DNA from: Bacillota bacterium
Lineage (GTDB): Bacteria; Bacillota; Bacilli; Alicyclobacillales; SLC66
NCBI GenBank assembly: GCA_021821055.1
Contig: JAKACX010000003.1
Location: 1 to 64,000, forward strand
DNA length: 64,000 nucleotides
Reading direction: 5' to 3'
In this document: positions 11,311 to 20,471 of the stretch, in pieces
Layout of the letters: each line of letters opens with the position of its first letter
Numbering within the stretch: position 1 is the stretch's first letter
The notes under the pieces: model-generated
Seen by the model: the letters and a program-made list of their open reading frames with translations, nothing else
The model's database searches: none
Told to the model about the DNA's origin: nothing
Translations under genes and position numbers: made by a program

Positions 11311-11817
11311 TCACGGACCGTCCACGGTCCCTTCCACATTCTCTTTCCCAGGCCCGCCCCCCAACAGCGTCGCCAGCAATTCGTCCAGCCGCCCCGTGTC
11401 CCCCGCCAGATGAAGATACCCGAGCAATGCTTCAAAGCCAGTGCTCAAACGGTATTCGCCAACCGTGGCACTGCGTGGAACCGAACCAGACTTCGCATTG
11501 CGTCCGCGCATGAGTACACTGTGCTCGCGCGCCGTCAGCCCGGGGAGGATGCGCGACAGCCTGTCCGCCTGCCCGCCGGCCTGAACGTACGGGACGGCCG
11601 AACGGTGCAGGCGGTGCGGCCGCCTTTCTCCTTTCACGGCCAGCATCTCGCGCACCGCGAGTTCCCAGACCGCGTCGCCCACGTACGCGAGCACCAGCGG
11701 CGGCATCTGAAAAGCGCGCTCCTCGGCAACCCGGTCGATCCCGTCCGTTTGGCCCGCCGTCCGGCCCATTCCGTCGCCGCCGTCACCCCCGCCGGACGCT
11801 CGCCCCGCGGCCGTCAC
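11311..11817 (-). CDS. mrnC: Mini-ribonuclease III
   Basis: RNase III catalytic-domain-only enzyme that matures 23S rRNA ends in Bacillus. About 168 residues. The catalytic core is LVLAYVGDAVWELAVREM, and the RNase III helices YVQAGGQADRL, RGRNAKSGSVPRSATVGEYRLSTGFEALLGYLHL follow in two stretches; there is no dsRNA-binding domain. The first ~30 residues are Gly/Asp-rich, so a later start is possible. Its GTG overlaps the cysS stop by four bases (GTGA), indicating translational coupling. Confidence 0.93.
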   Translation of the reverse strand: MTAAGRASGGGDGGDGMGRTAGQTDGIDRVAEERAFQMPPLVLAYVGDAVWELAVREMLAVKGERRPHRLHRSAVPYVQAGGQADRLSRILPGLTAREHSVLMRGRNAKSGSVPRSATVGEYRLSTGFEALLGYLHLAGDTGRLDELLATLLGGGPGKENVEGTVDGP

Positions 11818-13202
11818 TGCGCGCGCCGCCAGCGCACGCCCTGCGCCGTGTCCTCGAGCTCGATGCCAAGCCCCTGCAGTTGCTCCCGGATACGGTCCGC
11901 GCCCGCAAAGTCGCGCGCCTTGCGCAGGGCGGTGCGTTCTGCCACCATCCGTTCCACGTGCTCATCCAATACAAGCGGCGCGCGCGGCAACAGGCCAAAC
12001 AACCCGAGCCAGCCGTCCAGTTTCGTCAGCCATCCGCGCAGGCCCGCCTTGCTCACGGCCGTCCCGCGCATGTACGTGTTGGCGTCGCGCACGAGGTCAA
12101 ACAGCACGCCCATCGCGTCGCCGGTGTTGATGTCGTCATCCATGGCGCGCACAAAGCGCGTCTCGTACGCCGCCAGATCCGGCGCATCGCCCTCTGGCAG
12201 GTGCGCCTCCGCCAGGCGCAGTCCCAGGTGATCGCGGCACGTTTCAATCCTGCTCAACGCCGCCACCATCTGCGCCATCACCTCGTCCGAATAATTGATC
12301 GGGTTGCGGTAATGCGACGCGAGGAGAAACATGCGCAGCGCCCGCGGGTCGTAGCGCTGCACGAGATCGTGCACAAACACACTGTTGCCGAGCGACTTCG
12401 ACATCTTTTCATTGTTGATATTGATATACCCGTTGTGCATGAACCACCGCGCAAGCGGAGCGCCAAACCTCGCCTCGCTCTGCGCGATCTCGTTTTCATG
12501 ATGGGGGAACATCAGGTCGTGCCCGCCGCCGTGGATGTCAATATGCTCCCCGAGGTACTTGTGGATCATCGCGGAACACTCGATATGCCACCCCGGCCGA
12601 CCGGCCCCCCACGGACTGTCCCACGCCGGCTCTCCGGGCTTGGCCGCTTTCCACAACACAAAGTCCTCCGCACTGCGCTTCAACTCGCTGACGTCGACCC
12701 GCGAACCCGCCTGCAGGTCTCCGATGGTCTGCCCGGACAGCTTGCCGTAGTCGGAAAAGCGCGCGGTGTCATAGAAGACGTCGCCCCCCGCCCCGTACGC
12801 ATAGCCTTTTTCCACCAGCGCGGCGATAAACGCGATGATCTCGGCCATGACCGCCGTGACGCGCGGATGGACGTCGGCCGATTCGATTCCGAGCGCCGTC
12901 GCGTCTTCGTAGTATGCCTCAATATAGCGCGACGCGACATCGTCCACGGTCGTGCCGAGCTCATTTGCCCGCGCGATCAGCTTGTCGTCGACATCCGTGA
13001 AATTCTGCACGAACGCGACCTCGTATCCCCTGTAGCGCAGATACCTGCGGACCATATCAAAAACGACAAACGCGCGTGCATTCCCGATGTGAAAGTAATT
13101 GTATACGGTCGGACCGCACGAATACATCCGGACCTTGCGACCGTCGAGCGGCACAAACGGCTCCTTGCGCCCTGTCAGGCTGTTATAGAGGTGTACAGAC
13201 AT
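11814..13202 (-). CDS. cysS: Cysteinyl-tRNA synthetase
   Basis: Class I aminoacyl-tRNA synthetase charging tRNA-Cys, 462 residues, full length. HIGNA (the HIGH box) and KMSKS are present, with the zinc ligands of the active site (CGPTVY near the N-terminus, IECSAM and the HHENE segment). ATG 13202 has AGGAGGGGAG seven bases upstream. The first 20 bases overlap the end of cysE. Same operon as cysE, mrnC and rlmB, all behind the promoter at 13996-14024. Confidence 0.97.
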   Translation of the reverse strand: MSVHLYNSLTGRKEPFVPLDGRKVRMYSCGPTVYNYFHIGNARAFVVFDMVRRYLRYRGYEVAFVQNFTDVDDKLIARANELGTTVDDVASRYIEAYYEDATALGIESADVHPRVTAVMAEIIAFIAALVEKGYAYGAGGDVFYDTARFSDYGKLSGQTIGDLQAGSRVDVSELKRSAEDFVLWKAAKPGEPAWDSPWGAGRPGWHIECSAMIHKYLGEHIDIHGGGHDLMFPHHENEIAQSEARFGAPLARWFMHNGYININNEKMSKSLGNSVFVHDLVQRYDPRALRMFLLASHYRNPINYSDEVMAQMVAALSRIETCRDHLGLRLAEAHLPEGDAPDLAAYETRFVRAMDDDINTGDAMGVLFDLVRDANTYMRGTAVSKAGLRGWLTKLDGWLGLFGLLPRAPLVLDEHVERMVAERTALRKARDFAGADRIREQLQGLGIELEDTAQGVRWRRAQ

Positions 13203-13872
13203 GCTTCTTCTCCCCTCCTTCCTTCACGCCACCGTCCGCCCTCGCCTGAAGTTCGGCCAAGCGACACTCAAGTTCCTGCAACCGGTCCTGCATCATCACC
13301 AATTGTTCCGCGATCGGATCCGGCAGATCCGTCTGATCAAGCTCATCCACGCGCCGCCCGTCAAGCACCACGACCCTTGCCGGGATACCGACGACGGTCG
13401 CGTTTGGCGGAACCGACTTCAAGACGACGGATCCTGCGCCGATTTTTGCGTAGTCCCCCACCGTCAGCGACCCGAGCACCTTGGCGCCGGTGGCGATCAG
13501 GACGTGGTTGCCAATCGTGGGGTGCCGCTTTCCTTTCTCTTTTCCCGTTCCTCCTAGCGTGACGCCCTGGTACATGACCACATGGTCTCCGATTACAGCC
13601 GTTTCGCCAATCACGACGCCATGCCCGTGGTCAATGAACAGTCCCTTGCCGATCACCGCGCCCGGGTGGATTTCAATGCCTGTCATAAACCGCGCAACCT
13701 GCGAGACGAGGCGGGCCAGAGTAAACTGCCGGCGCGCGTGCAGCGCATGTGCAATGCGATGCATCCACACGGCGTGGACCCCGGCGTAGGTGAGGCATAC
13801 TTCCAGGCGCGAGCGGGCTGCTGGATCCATCTGCATCACGATGTCCACATCTTCGCGCATCCGCTCCAACAT
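13183..13872 (-). CDS. cysE: Serine O-acetyltransferase
   Basis: Catalyses serine + acetyl-CoA to O-acetylserine, the committed step of cysteine synthesis. About 229 residues: an N-terminal helical domain and a left-handed beta-helix of hexapeptide repeats ([20 protein letters not shown], then [30 protein letters not shown]), with the catalytic DHGHG histidine. ATG 13872 is preceded by a G6 run. A promoter and a terminator hairpin lie upstream, suggesting attenuation of the cysE-cysS-mrnC-rlmB operon. Confidence 0.95.
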   Translation of the reverse strand: MLERMREDVDIVMQMDPAARSRLEVCLTYAGVHAVWMHRIAHALHARRQFTLARLVSQVARFMTGIEIHPGAVIGKGLFIDHGHGVVIGETAVIGDHVVMYQGVTLGGTGKEKGKRHPTIGNHVLIATGAKVLGSLTVGDYAKIGAGSVVLKSVPPNATVVGIPARVVVLDGRRVDELDQTDLPDPIAEQLVMMQDRLQELECRLAELQARADGGVKEGGEKKHVCTPL

Positions 13873-13893
13873 CACCGTCACCCCCCGCACAAG

Positions 13894-13931
13894 TCAAAAA
13901 TAGAAACACGTCTCCGGACTTGCCGGAGACG
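13894..13931 (-). terminator. Intrinsic terminator in the cysE leader
   Basis: CGTCTCCGG and CCGGAGACG (13909-13931) form a 9-bp stem with a five-base loop; on the minus strand it is followed by TGTTTCTATTTTTG. It sits between the promoter at 13996-14024 and the cysE start, so a transcript from that promoter must read through it. Confidence 0.8.
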
Positions 13932-13995
13932 GATATCCGTCCGTTCTGCCCCGCGCTTCGCTGTGATCACGGCCCGGCTGCAGTTCATTTCGTTC

Positions 13996-14024
13996 ATTAT
14001 AGCGTGCTTTGCCGCTACGCTCAA
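13996..14024 (-). promoter_or_regulatory. Sigma-A promoter of the cysE-cysS-mrnC-rlmB operon
   Basis: TTGAGC (14019-14024), 17-base spacer and a perfect TATAAT (13996-14001) on the minus strand, in the gltX-cysE intergenic region. The transcript would start near 13989, about 60 nt before the terminator hairpin. A frame beginning ATGAACTGCAGC starts almost exactly at the predicted +1 (see findings). Confidence 0.8.
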
Positions 14025-14067
14025 CCAGCGGACGTTCCGCTCCGTCCGCCGTGTCCCCCGTCCGCGG

Positions 14068-15543
14068 TCAACCGCCCGCGGCGTCCGCGCCAAACCGCCC
14101 GAGGGCGTCTCGCGTACGCCTTGCGGCGCGCTCCCGGCCGAGAATGACGAGAGAGCGGTTCAGGTCCGCCCCGTGCAATTGCCCCAGCAGCGCCGCGCGC
14201 ACCGGCATGAACAGGTCCTTCCCCTTCACGCCAAGCGCCGTCTGCACGCGCTTGAGCAATGCCTTGACTTCGTCCGCGTTCCACGGACCGGGGCTGTCCA
14301 GTTCGGCCGCCAGCGCCTGCAGCACGCGGCGGCTGGCGGGCGCCGCCAACAGTCCTGCCGCCTCGTCATCGTGGGCAGCCGAAAGTCCAAGGAGCGGCGC
14401 CCCGAGCACCGGGATTTCCGACAGGCACGACACCTTGTCGTGGTACAGCCCGATCATGTCGACCATCCAATCAGGTCCAGCCGACGCCTGCATCAATGCG
14501 TCAAACGGGGCGAGATGCGGGCGGACCGACGGAAGCAACTGAAGCGGGCTGCGCTCCTTGATGTACTGGCCGTCCATCCACGCCAGGCGCACCGGATCAA
14601 AAAAAGCTCCGCTGCGCGTCACCCTGTCGAAGGAAAACTGGGCGATCAGCTCATCACGGCTGAAGATCTCCCGCTCTCCCCCCGGAGACCATCCGAGCAG
14701 CGCCAGAAAATTGAACACCGCCTCCGGAAGGTAGCCGAGCGCCCGGTACTGTTCGATGAACTGTATGATCGACTCGTCGCGCTTGCTCAGCTTCCTGCCG
14801 TCCGGTCCGAGAATCAGCGCCAAGTGACCGAATATGGGCGGCTCCCAGCCCAACGCGTCGTACAGGTAGAGCTGGCGCGGGGTGTTGGAGATGTGTTCCT
14901 CACCGCGGATCGCGTGCGTGATCTCCATCAGGTGGTCGTCGACCACGCAGGCGAAATTGTACGTCGGAATCCCGTTTGACTTGACGATCACGAAGTCTCC
15001 GCCAACGGACGGCGCATCAAACGTCAGCGGCCCGCGGACAAGATCGGTGAACCCGACCTCCCCTTCGTCCGGCACGCGAAAGCGCACGACCGGCGAGCGT
15101 CCCGACGCGCGCAGCGCAGACCGCTCCGCTTCGGACAGGCGACGGCACTTGCCGCTGTAGCGCGGCGCCTCGCCGGCGGCCAGCGCAGCGTCGCGCGCAG
15201 CCGCCAGTTCCTCTTCGCTGCAATAGCAGTCGTACGCACGCCCCGCCTGGCGCAGCAACTCCACGTGGCGGGCATAAATGGGCAGCCGCTCCATGCAGGA
15301 GTACGGTCCGTGAGATCCGCCCGCCTCGACGCCCTCGTCCCACTCCACGCCGAGCCAGCGCAGGCCCTCCGTGAAATCGCCAGTGGCGTGCGCCACATTG
15401 CGGTCTGTGTCCGTGTCCTCGATCCGCAGTATGAACACACCGTTGTGGCGGCGCGCAAACAGGTAGTTGAACAGAGCCGTCCGCGCGCCGCCGATATGCA
15501 GGTGCCCCGTCGGACTGGGCGCATAGCGCAAGCGAACCGTCAT
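14068..15543 (-). CDS. gltX: Glutamyl-tRNA synthetase
   Basis: Class I synthetase charging tRNA-Glu (and, where GatCAB is used, tRNA-Gln). 491 residues. The HIGH box appears as GHLHIGGAR, the KMSKS box as KLSKRDESI, and the C-terminal anticodon-binding region is complete. ATG 15543 overlaps the ispF stop (ATGA), so ispD-ispF-gltX are translationally coupled. Confidence 0.97.
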   Translation of the reverse strand: MTVRLRYAPSPTGHLHIGGARTALFNYLFARRHNGVFILRIEDTDTDRNVAHATGDFTEGLRWLGVEWDEGVEAGGSHGPYSCMERLPIYARHVELLRQAGRAYDCYCSEEELAAARDAALAAGEAPRYSGKCRRLSEAERSALRASGRSPVVRFRVPDEGEVGFTDLVRGPLTFDAPSVGGDFVIVKSNGIPTYNFACVVDDHLMEITHAIRGEEHISNTPRQLYLYDALGWEPPIFGHLALILGPDGRKLSKRDESIIQFIEQYRALGYLPEAVFNFLALLGWSPGGEREIFSRDELIAQFSFDRVTRSGAFFDPVRLAWMDGQYIKERSPLQLLPSVRPHLAPFDALMQASAGPDWMVDMIGLYHDKVSCLSEIPVLGAPLLGLSAAHDDEAAGLLAAPASRRVLQALAAELDSPGPWNADEVKALLKRVQTALGVKGKDLFMPVRAALLGQLHGADLNRSLVILGRERAARRTRDALGRFGADAAGG

Positions 15544-16055
15544 TGTCCCACCTCCCGCTCACCGTCATCGTCCTGTCCAGCCCGCGCCCCGCGCAACAGA
15601 ACCGCAGCCTGGGCCGCGATGCCCTCGCGGCGCCCGACAAAGCCCATGCCCTCCATGGTGGTGGCCTTGATGCTGACGCAATTTCCCGGGACGCCCAGCT
15701 TGTGTGCCAACAAGTCTACCATGGCGCTCTTGTAGGGAGCAAGCTTCGGCCGCTCCGCCAGAACCATGGCGTCGACATTCACCACGCGGTAACCGCGTGC
15801 GCGGATCAACGCGACGACCTCTTCGAGCAGCGCGACGCTCGATATGCCACGGAACCGTTCATCCGTGTCGGGAAAGTGTTCTCCGATGTCGCCCAGCGCA
15901 AGCGCTCCGAGCAGCGCGTCCATGATCGCGTGCGTCAACACGTCCGCGTCGGAGTGGCCGAGAAGGCCCTGCTCGTGCGGAATCACCACCCCGCCCAGCA
16001 CCAGCGGACGCTGGTCAGCAAACCGATGCACGTCAAAGCCAAAGCCCACCCTCAC
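15540..16055 (-). CDS. ispF: 2-C-methyl-D-erythritol 2,4-cyclodiphosphate synthase
   Basis: Fifth step of the MEP isoprenoid pathway; releases CMP from the ispD/ispE product. About 171 residues. Metal-binding residues are visible in RVGFGFDVHRF and GHSDADVLTHAIMDALLGA; HFPDTDERFRGI and KATTMEGMGFVGR are conserved. It carries about 12 extra charged C-terminal residues. GTG 16055 overlaps the ispD stop (GTGA); the longer open frame upstream is antisense-style noise over ispD. Confidence 0.96.
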   Translation of the reverse strand: MRVGFGFDVHRFADQRPLVLGGVVIPHEQGLLGHSDADVLTHAIMDALLGALALGDIGEHFPDTDERFRGISSVALLEEVVALIRARGYRVVNVDAMVLAERPKLAPYKSAMVDLLAHKLGVPGNCVSIKATTMEGMGFVGRREGIAAQAAVLLRGARAGQDDDGEREVGQ

Positions 16056-16747
16056 CGCGAAGCCTCCCACATCTGCATGAACTGTCTGTCTTCCGGTCCC
16101 GTGATCTTCACGTTCCATGGCGAGCCCGGCACAACGGACACGGGGTACCCCGCGTACTCCAGCAGCGCCGCATCGTCCGTTCCGGGCAATGATTCCCGCG
16201 CCGCAAGGCCGTGCGCCGCCAGCAGCCACGCACGGCGGAACACCTGCGGCGTGTGGACGAGCCACACGCCTTCGCGCGCCACGGTTTCCTGGATCGCTCC
16301 CTGTTCCGAAACCCGCTTTAGCGTATCGCGCACAGGAGCGCCGAGCGTTGCCGCGCCGCTCTCCCTGGCGCGCCGGACAACCGACAGCACGTCCCGCCGT
16401 TCGACAAACGGACGCGCGGCGTCATGCACCGCGACGAACTCACCCGTCGCAAGCGACAGCCCGCGAAAGACGGACGCCTGCCTCGTCGCGCCGCCGACAG
16501 CCACGACAACCCGCTGCAGATCCGCGCCGTCCAACGCCGCGCGCGCCGCGTCCTCGTCCTGCGCATGCACCATCACGACTGCGCGCGCGAACCCCATCGC
16601 AAGCAGCCGGCCCACCGTATACACAAACATAGGCTGACCGCAGAGCGGCAGCCACTGTTTGCGCACGTCTCCGCCCATGCGCAGGCCCGCGCCGGCGGAC
16701 ATCACGAGCAGATCGACATCAGACAGATCCAGTCTGTCTCCTGACAT
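16052..16747 (-). CDS. ispD: 2-C-methyl-D-erythritol 4-phosphate cytidylyltransferase
   Basis: Third step of the MEP pathway: MEP + CTP to CDP-ME. About 231 residues. The nucleotide-binding loop reads SAGAGLRMGGDVRKQW, a small variation on the usual AAGxGxRMG; VHDAARPFV is the second family signature. ATG 16747 is chosen because it gives the normal length and lies downstream of a GGGGGTG; the open frame to 16909 is not conserved in character. Confidence 0.94.
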   Translation of the reverse strand: MSGDRLDLSDVDLLVMSAGAGLRMGGDVRKQWLPLCGQPMFVYTVGRLLAMGFARAVVMVHAQDEDAARAALDGADLQRVVVAVGGATRQASVFRGLSLATGEFVAVHDAARPFVERRDVLSVVRRARESGAATLGAPVRDTLKRVSEQGAIQETVAREGVWLVHTPQVFRRAWLLAAHGLAARESLPGTDDAALLEYAGYPVSVVPGSPWNVKITGPEDRQFMQMWEASR

Positions 16748-16874
16748 CTCCAAATCGACACCCCCGTACCCGGCGCAGGCGATGAGACAGGCCGCGTCCA
16801 TGACACGGGCGACGCTTTGGCGCGGCTGCGCGGCGGCAGGAGACGGTATCGCCGCCGGGATCGCGCCGGCAAGT

Positions 16875-17969
16875 TTACAACGCCTTCTCCAGGAGCTTCG
16901 GCTTGGCAAAGATCATGCGCCCGGCCGAGGTCTGCAGCACACTCGTCACGAGGACGTCCACGCGATGCCCGATGTAGTCGCGCCCGCCCTCGATGACGAT
17001 CATCGTCCCGTCATCCAGGTAACCCACGCCCTGCCCGTACTCCTTGCCGTCCTTGATCACGTGCACCGAGATCTCCTCGCCCGGCAGGACCACCGGCTTG
17101 ACGGCGTTTGCAAGGTCGTTGATATTGAGCACCGGCACACCCTGGAGCTCGCACACCTTGTTCAAGTTGAAGTCGTTCGTCACCACTTTGCCGCCGACCT
17201 GCTTGGCCAGGCGGACCAGCTTGCTGTCCACTTCGGACAACTCGTCGAAGTCAATCTCCATCACCTGGACCTTGACCTTCAACTCCTTCTGGATCTTGTT
17301 CAGGATATCCAGGCCCCTGCGCCCGCGGTTGCGTTTCAGGACATCGGAACTGTCCGCGATGTGCTGCAGTTCCTCCAGGACGAACGACGGGATGACGAGC
17401 ATGCCTTCTATGAACCCGGTCTCGACGATATCGGCAATCCTGCCGTCGATGATCACGCTCGTATCAAGCAGTTTCGCCTCGCCGCTGCGCGCGAAGGCGG
17501 CGGCCTGGCGCGACCGCTCGCCCCTGTTGCCGGCGCCCTTGGGCAACAGGGCGGGCAACAGGGCAAAGACCTCCTCGCGCCGCGAAAAAAAGATGCGAAA
17601 GCCGAGATAGGCGAGCAGGATCGACGCAAATGACTGCACGTAGACTCCCACGACAGGGACCAGGTGCAGGATGGGCGTAAGGACGTAGCCGACCAGCAGG
17701 CCGAGAAATACGCCAAGGACGCCCGACACGAGGTCCAGCAGAGGAGTATGGATCAACTTCTCTTCCAGCCAACGGAACCAGCGGACGAACGGATCAACAA
17801 AGAATGTCCCGACAAAGAGTCCAAGCAGGCCGCCCAGCACGGATGCCGTGATGGATTCCCACGAGTATATGGGGAAATGGATGAGTTCAAACAAGCGATC
17901 ACCGTACGTGCCGCCCAGCACGATTCCGATTACAAGAAAGAAGATCTGAACAATTTTCCTCACCACCAC
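16875..17969 (-). CDS. Membrane-anchored PIN/TRAM domain protein (YacL family)
   Basis: 364 residues. The first ~135 hold four membrane segments ([59 protein letters not shown]). A PIN-like nuclease domain follows ([15 protein letters not shown] ... [10 protein letters not shown]) and a C-terminal TRAM domain ([18 protein letters not shown]). Same place as B. subtilis yacL, between radA and ispD. GTG 17969 has AGGAGGTG just upstream. The RNA target is not known; DxD-type acidic residues of the PIN fold are present, so it is probably an active ribonuclease. Confidence 0.9.
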   Translation of the reverse strand: MVVRKIVQIFFLVIGIVLGGTYGDRLFELIHFPIYSWESITASVLGGLLGLFVGTFFVDPFVRWFRWLEEKLIHTPLLDLVSGVLGVFLGLLVGYVLTPILHLVPVVGVYVQSFASILLAYLGFRIFFSRREEVFALLPALLPKGAGNRGERSRQAAAFARSGEAKLLDTSVIIDGRIADIVETGFIEGMLVIPSFVLEELQHIADSSDVLKRNRGRRGLDILNKIQKELKVKVQVMEIDFDELSEVDSKLVRLAKQVGGKVVTNDFNLNKVCELQGVPVLNINDLANAVKPVVLPGEEISVHVIKDGKEYGQGVGYLDDGTMIVIEGGRDYIGHRVDVLVTSVLQTSAGRMIFAKPKLLEKAL

Positions 17970-18184
17970 ATATCACCTCCTTTATGTCAGTATAGGCAGA
18001 ACCCGCAGCTTTAAACGAGCCGCTGCGCAACAAGTACATTGCGTTCACGCCCGACATGCACCGTGCGTCTGCATGAAAGTGCACACATCCAAGCGTAACA
18101 TTCGCGGCATTGTCCGTCAATGAGCGTATTGAACGAGCCATTCTGCGAAAGTCAAGACCGGACGCCGAAGACATTCGACCATTT

Positions 18185-18898
18185 CTACAATTCTTCCGAC
18201 CCCTGCATGGGACGGCCCCTGTGCACCCGGCGCAACAGGGCGCGCACCTCGCTCCAGACGCCGAATGCGCCGTACAGCAGCACGCCGCCTGCGATCAGGC
18301 CCGGAACGGCCCAGCGCGCGCGCGCGAGGGCGCTGGCCGCAAAGAGGGCCAGCAGCGGGACGACCGCGAACGCGGTGCGTGGAAGGCCCATTTTTTTGAA
18401 ATTTGGATAGCGCACCCTGCTGATCATCAGGAACGTCACGACCAGGCTGACCACCGGAAGCCAATCGGCGGAAACCAATCCGCGAGACAGCGAGAACGCG
18501 GCCATGATGCCCCCCGCCGCGGTGATCGGCAGACCGACGAAATGTCGCTCCTGCCCGCTAAGGATATTGAAGCGCGCAAGACGCACGGCTCCCGCAACGG
18601 CGAACAGTATGGCGACGGCTGCGCCGAACAGTCCGAGGTCGCGCAATTGGGCCTCGTACATGATGGCGGCCGGAGCCGCGCCAAACGTGACGATATCCGC
18701 CAGCGAATCGAGTTCCCGGCCAAAGCCGCTCTCCACGCCGAGCGCGCGCGCCAGGCGCCCGTCGACGCCGTCCACCGCCATGCCCGCCAAAACGACGATA
18801 GCCGCCCAGTCGTCACGCCCGTTCAGGCACAGCAAGACAGCCGTCATGCCGAGAACGAGGTTTCCCACGGTAAAAACACTCGGCAGCATTTTGCGCAT
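18185..18898 (-). CDS. pssA: CDP-diacylglycerol-serine O-phosphatidyltransferase (CDP-alcohol phosphatidyltransferase family)
   Basis: Membrane enzyme making phosphatidylserine from CDP-diacylglycerol, the precursor of phosphatidylethanolamine. About 237 residues with six to eight hydrophobic segments. The family motif is complete: DGVDGRLARAL, then GRELDSLAD (DGxxAR-x8-GxxxDxxxD). ATG 18898 follows GGGGGTGA. No psd gene is next to it. It replaces disA, which lies between radA and yacL in B. subtilis. Another CDP-alcohol transferase specificity is possible, but the sequence most resembles bacterial type II PssA. Confidence 0.85.
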   Translation of the reverse strand: MRKMLPSVFTVGNLVLGMTAVLLCLNGRDDWAAIVVLAGMAVDGVDGRLARALGVESGFGRELDSLADIVTFGAAPAAIMYEAQLRDLGLFGAAVAILFAVAGAVRLARFNILSGQERHFVGLPITAAGGIMAAFSLSRGLVSADWLPVVSLVVTFLMISRVRYPNFKKMGLPRTAFAVVPLLALFAASALARARWAVPGLIAGGVLLYGAFGVWSEVRALLRRVHRGRPMQGSEEL

Positions 18899-18941
18899 GT
18901 TTTCACCCCCTGTCGCGGTCACGGGCGATCCTGTGCGCCGG

Positions 18942-20324
18942 TCAGCCCCCCAGGACGGCGCGCAGCGCTTCGTCGAGACTGCCCACGCCGATCACCTTGA
19001 TCGACCGCCCCGCAAAAAAACCTTTCATGCGCGCCACATTCCCGCCCGGCGCTATCACCTGGTCAAAGCCGAGCTTCTCCGCCTCCTGCACGCGCTGCTC
19101 AAGCCGGGTCACGGCGCGCACTTCACCCGTGAGCCCCACTTCCCCGACGACGACCGTGCGCGGCGCAAGCGCCCGGTCACGAAAACTCGAGGCCACCGCG
19201 AGGGCGAGCCCAAGGTCGATGGCAGGCTCCTCCAGTCGCATTCCGCCCGCCACATTCACGTACGCGTCATGCCCCTGCAGGTACATGCCGGATCGTTTTT
19301 CCAACACGGCCATCAACAGATTCACGCGATTGTAGTCCAATCCCGACGCAGTGCGGCGCGGCGTGCCAAACGCGCTCGCGGTCACCAGGGCCTGCACCTC
19401 CGCGAGAACGGGGCGCGTCCCCTCCATGCTCGCGACGATCACTGAACCGGCGGCGCCCTCCGACCGCTCCGCGAGAAACAGTTCCGACGGACTCTGCACA
19501 TCCGCCAGGCCGCTCGTCTGCATGTCAAAGACGCCAATTTCGTTTGTCGAGCCAAACCTGTTCTTGACCGTCCGCAGGATGCGGAACCGATGGTGCCGGT
19601 CGCCTTCAAAGTACAGCACCGCGTCGACCATGTGTTCCATGAGCCTCGGCCCTGCGATCGTCCCGTCGCGCGTCACGTGCCCCACAAGGCAGATCGCGGT
19701 CCTCCTGTCTTTTGCGAGGCGCAGCGCCTGAAGCGCGACTTCGCGCACCTGCTGCACCGTCCCGGGCGCAGACGGAAGCGCCGGATGGAACACCGTCTGC
19801 ACCGAGTCGATAATTAAGAATATCGGATTGAGCTGTTCCACATGCTTCTCAATTTGCAACCAGTCCGTTTCCGCCAGCACGTACAGGCGGGATCCTCCCG
19901 CGCCGAGCCGCTCCGCGCGCAACCGCACCTGCTGCGGCGACTCTTCACCGGTCACGTACAGGACCGCGCTCCCCGTCTGCGCGATGCGGTGAGCCGTCTG
20001 CAGCAACAGCGTCGACTTGCCGATACCCGGATCGCCGCCGACGAGCAGGAGTTCACCGGGAATCACGCCGCCGCCGAGCACGCGGTCAAATTCCGCACTG
20101 CCCGTCGAGTACCGCGCGACATCCTCCAGCGAGACGTCCTCAAGGAGAAGCGGCCGCGCCGGCTCGCGCTGCAGGCCGCTGTGCGACCCGGTCGCCGCCG
20201 GCGCGCGGTCCGCGCGCTCTTCGACCATCGTGCCCCAGTTCGCGCACGACGGACAGCGGCCGAGCCACTTCGGGCTTTCTGCGCCGCATTCCTGACAGAC
20301 AAAGTGTGTCTTGACCTTTTTCAT
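18942..20324 (-). CDS. radA: DNA repair protein RadA
   Basis: Branch-migration helicase acting with RecA in recombinational repair. 460 residues: an N-terminal C4 zinc finger (CQECGAESPKWLGRCPSC), a RecA-like ATPase with Walker A GGDPGIGKST, the diagnostic KNRFG motif and a C-terminal Lon-protease-like domain. ATG 20324 has GGAGG four bases upstream; the open frame to 20459 runs through the clpC terminator region and is not used. Confidence 0.96.
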   Translation of the reverse strand: MKKVKTHFVCQECGAESPKWLGRCPSCANWGTMVEERADRAPAATGSHSGLQREPARPLLLEDVSLEDVARYSTGSAEFDRVLGGGVIPGELLLVGGDPGIGKSTLLLQTAHRIAQTGSAVLYVTGEESPQQVRLRAERLGAGGSRLYVLAETDWLQIEKHVEQLNPIFLIIDSVQTVFHPALPSAPGTVQQVREVALQALRLAKDRRTAICLVGHVTRDGTIAGPRLMEHMVDAVLYFEGDRHHRFRILRTVKNRFGSTNEIGVFDMQTSGLADVQSPSELFLAERSEGAAGSVIVASMEGTRPVLAEVQALVTASAFGTPRRTASGLDYNRVNLLMAVLEKRSGMYLQGHDAYVNVAGGMRLEEPAIDLGLALAVASSFRDRALAPRTVVVGEVGLTGEVRAVTRLEQRVQEAEKLGFDQVIAPGGNVARMKGFFAGRSIKVIGVGSLDEALRAVLGG

Positions 20325-20385
20325 GGTGCCTCCACTATACTCCTGGGCGCAGGCTCGCGCCAGGCGATCATTGGAGACAACCAAA

Positions 20386-20416
20386 TGAAGAAAAGGAGAC
20401 GCCCATGCGCGTCTCC
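20386..20416 (-). terminator. Intrinsic terminator after clpC
   Basis: GGAGACGC and GCGTCTCC (20395-20416) form an 8-bp stem with a six-base loop, followed on the minus strand by TTTTCTTCATTT. It separates the ctsR-mcsA-mcsB-clpC operon from radA, although read-through is common at this site in relatives. Confidence 0.8.
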
Positions 20417-20471
20417 CCACAACCCGCGGGCGTCCCGCCCGCCCGCGCCCTCCGGCCACACCCGCCGCGGC

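Noticed and set aside
9655..12231. 858-codon plus-strand frame opposite rlmB, mrnC and cysS
   Set aside because: Antisense frame made long by the GC-rich rlmB extension; composition is low-complexity and it spans three real genes.
13932..13995. T-box leader upstream of cysE
   Set aside because: The leader is only about 110 nt and lacks the AGGGTGGNACCGCG antiterminator bulge and specifier-loop layout, so I call it a simple attenuator.
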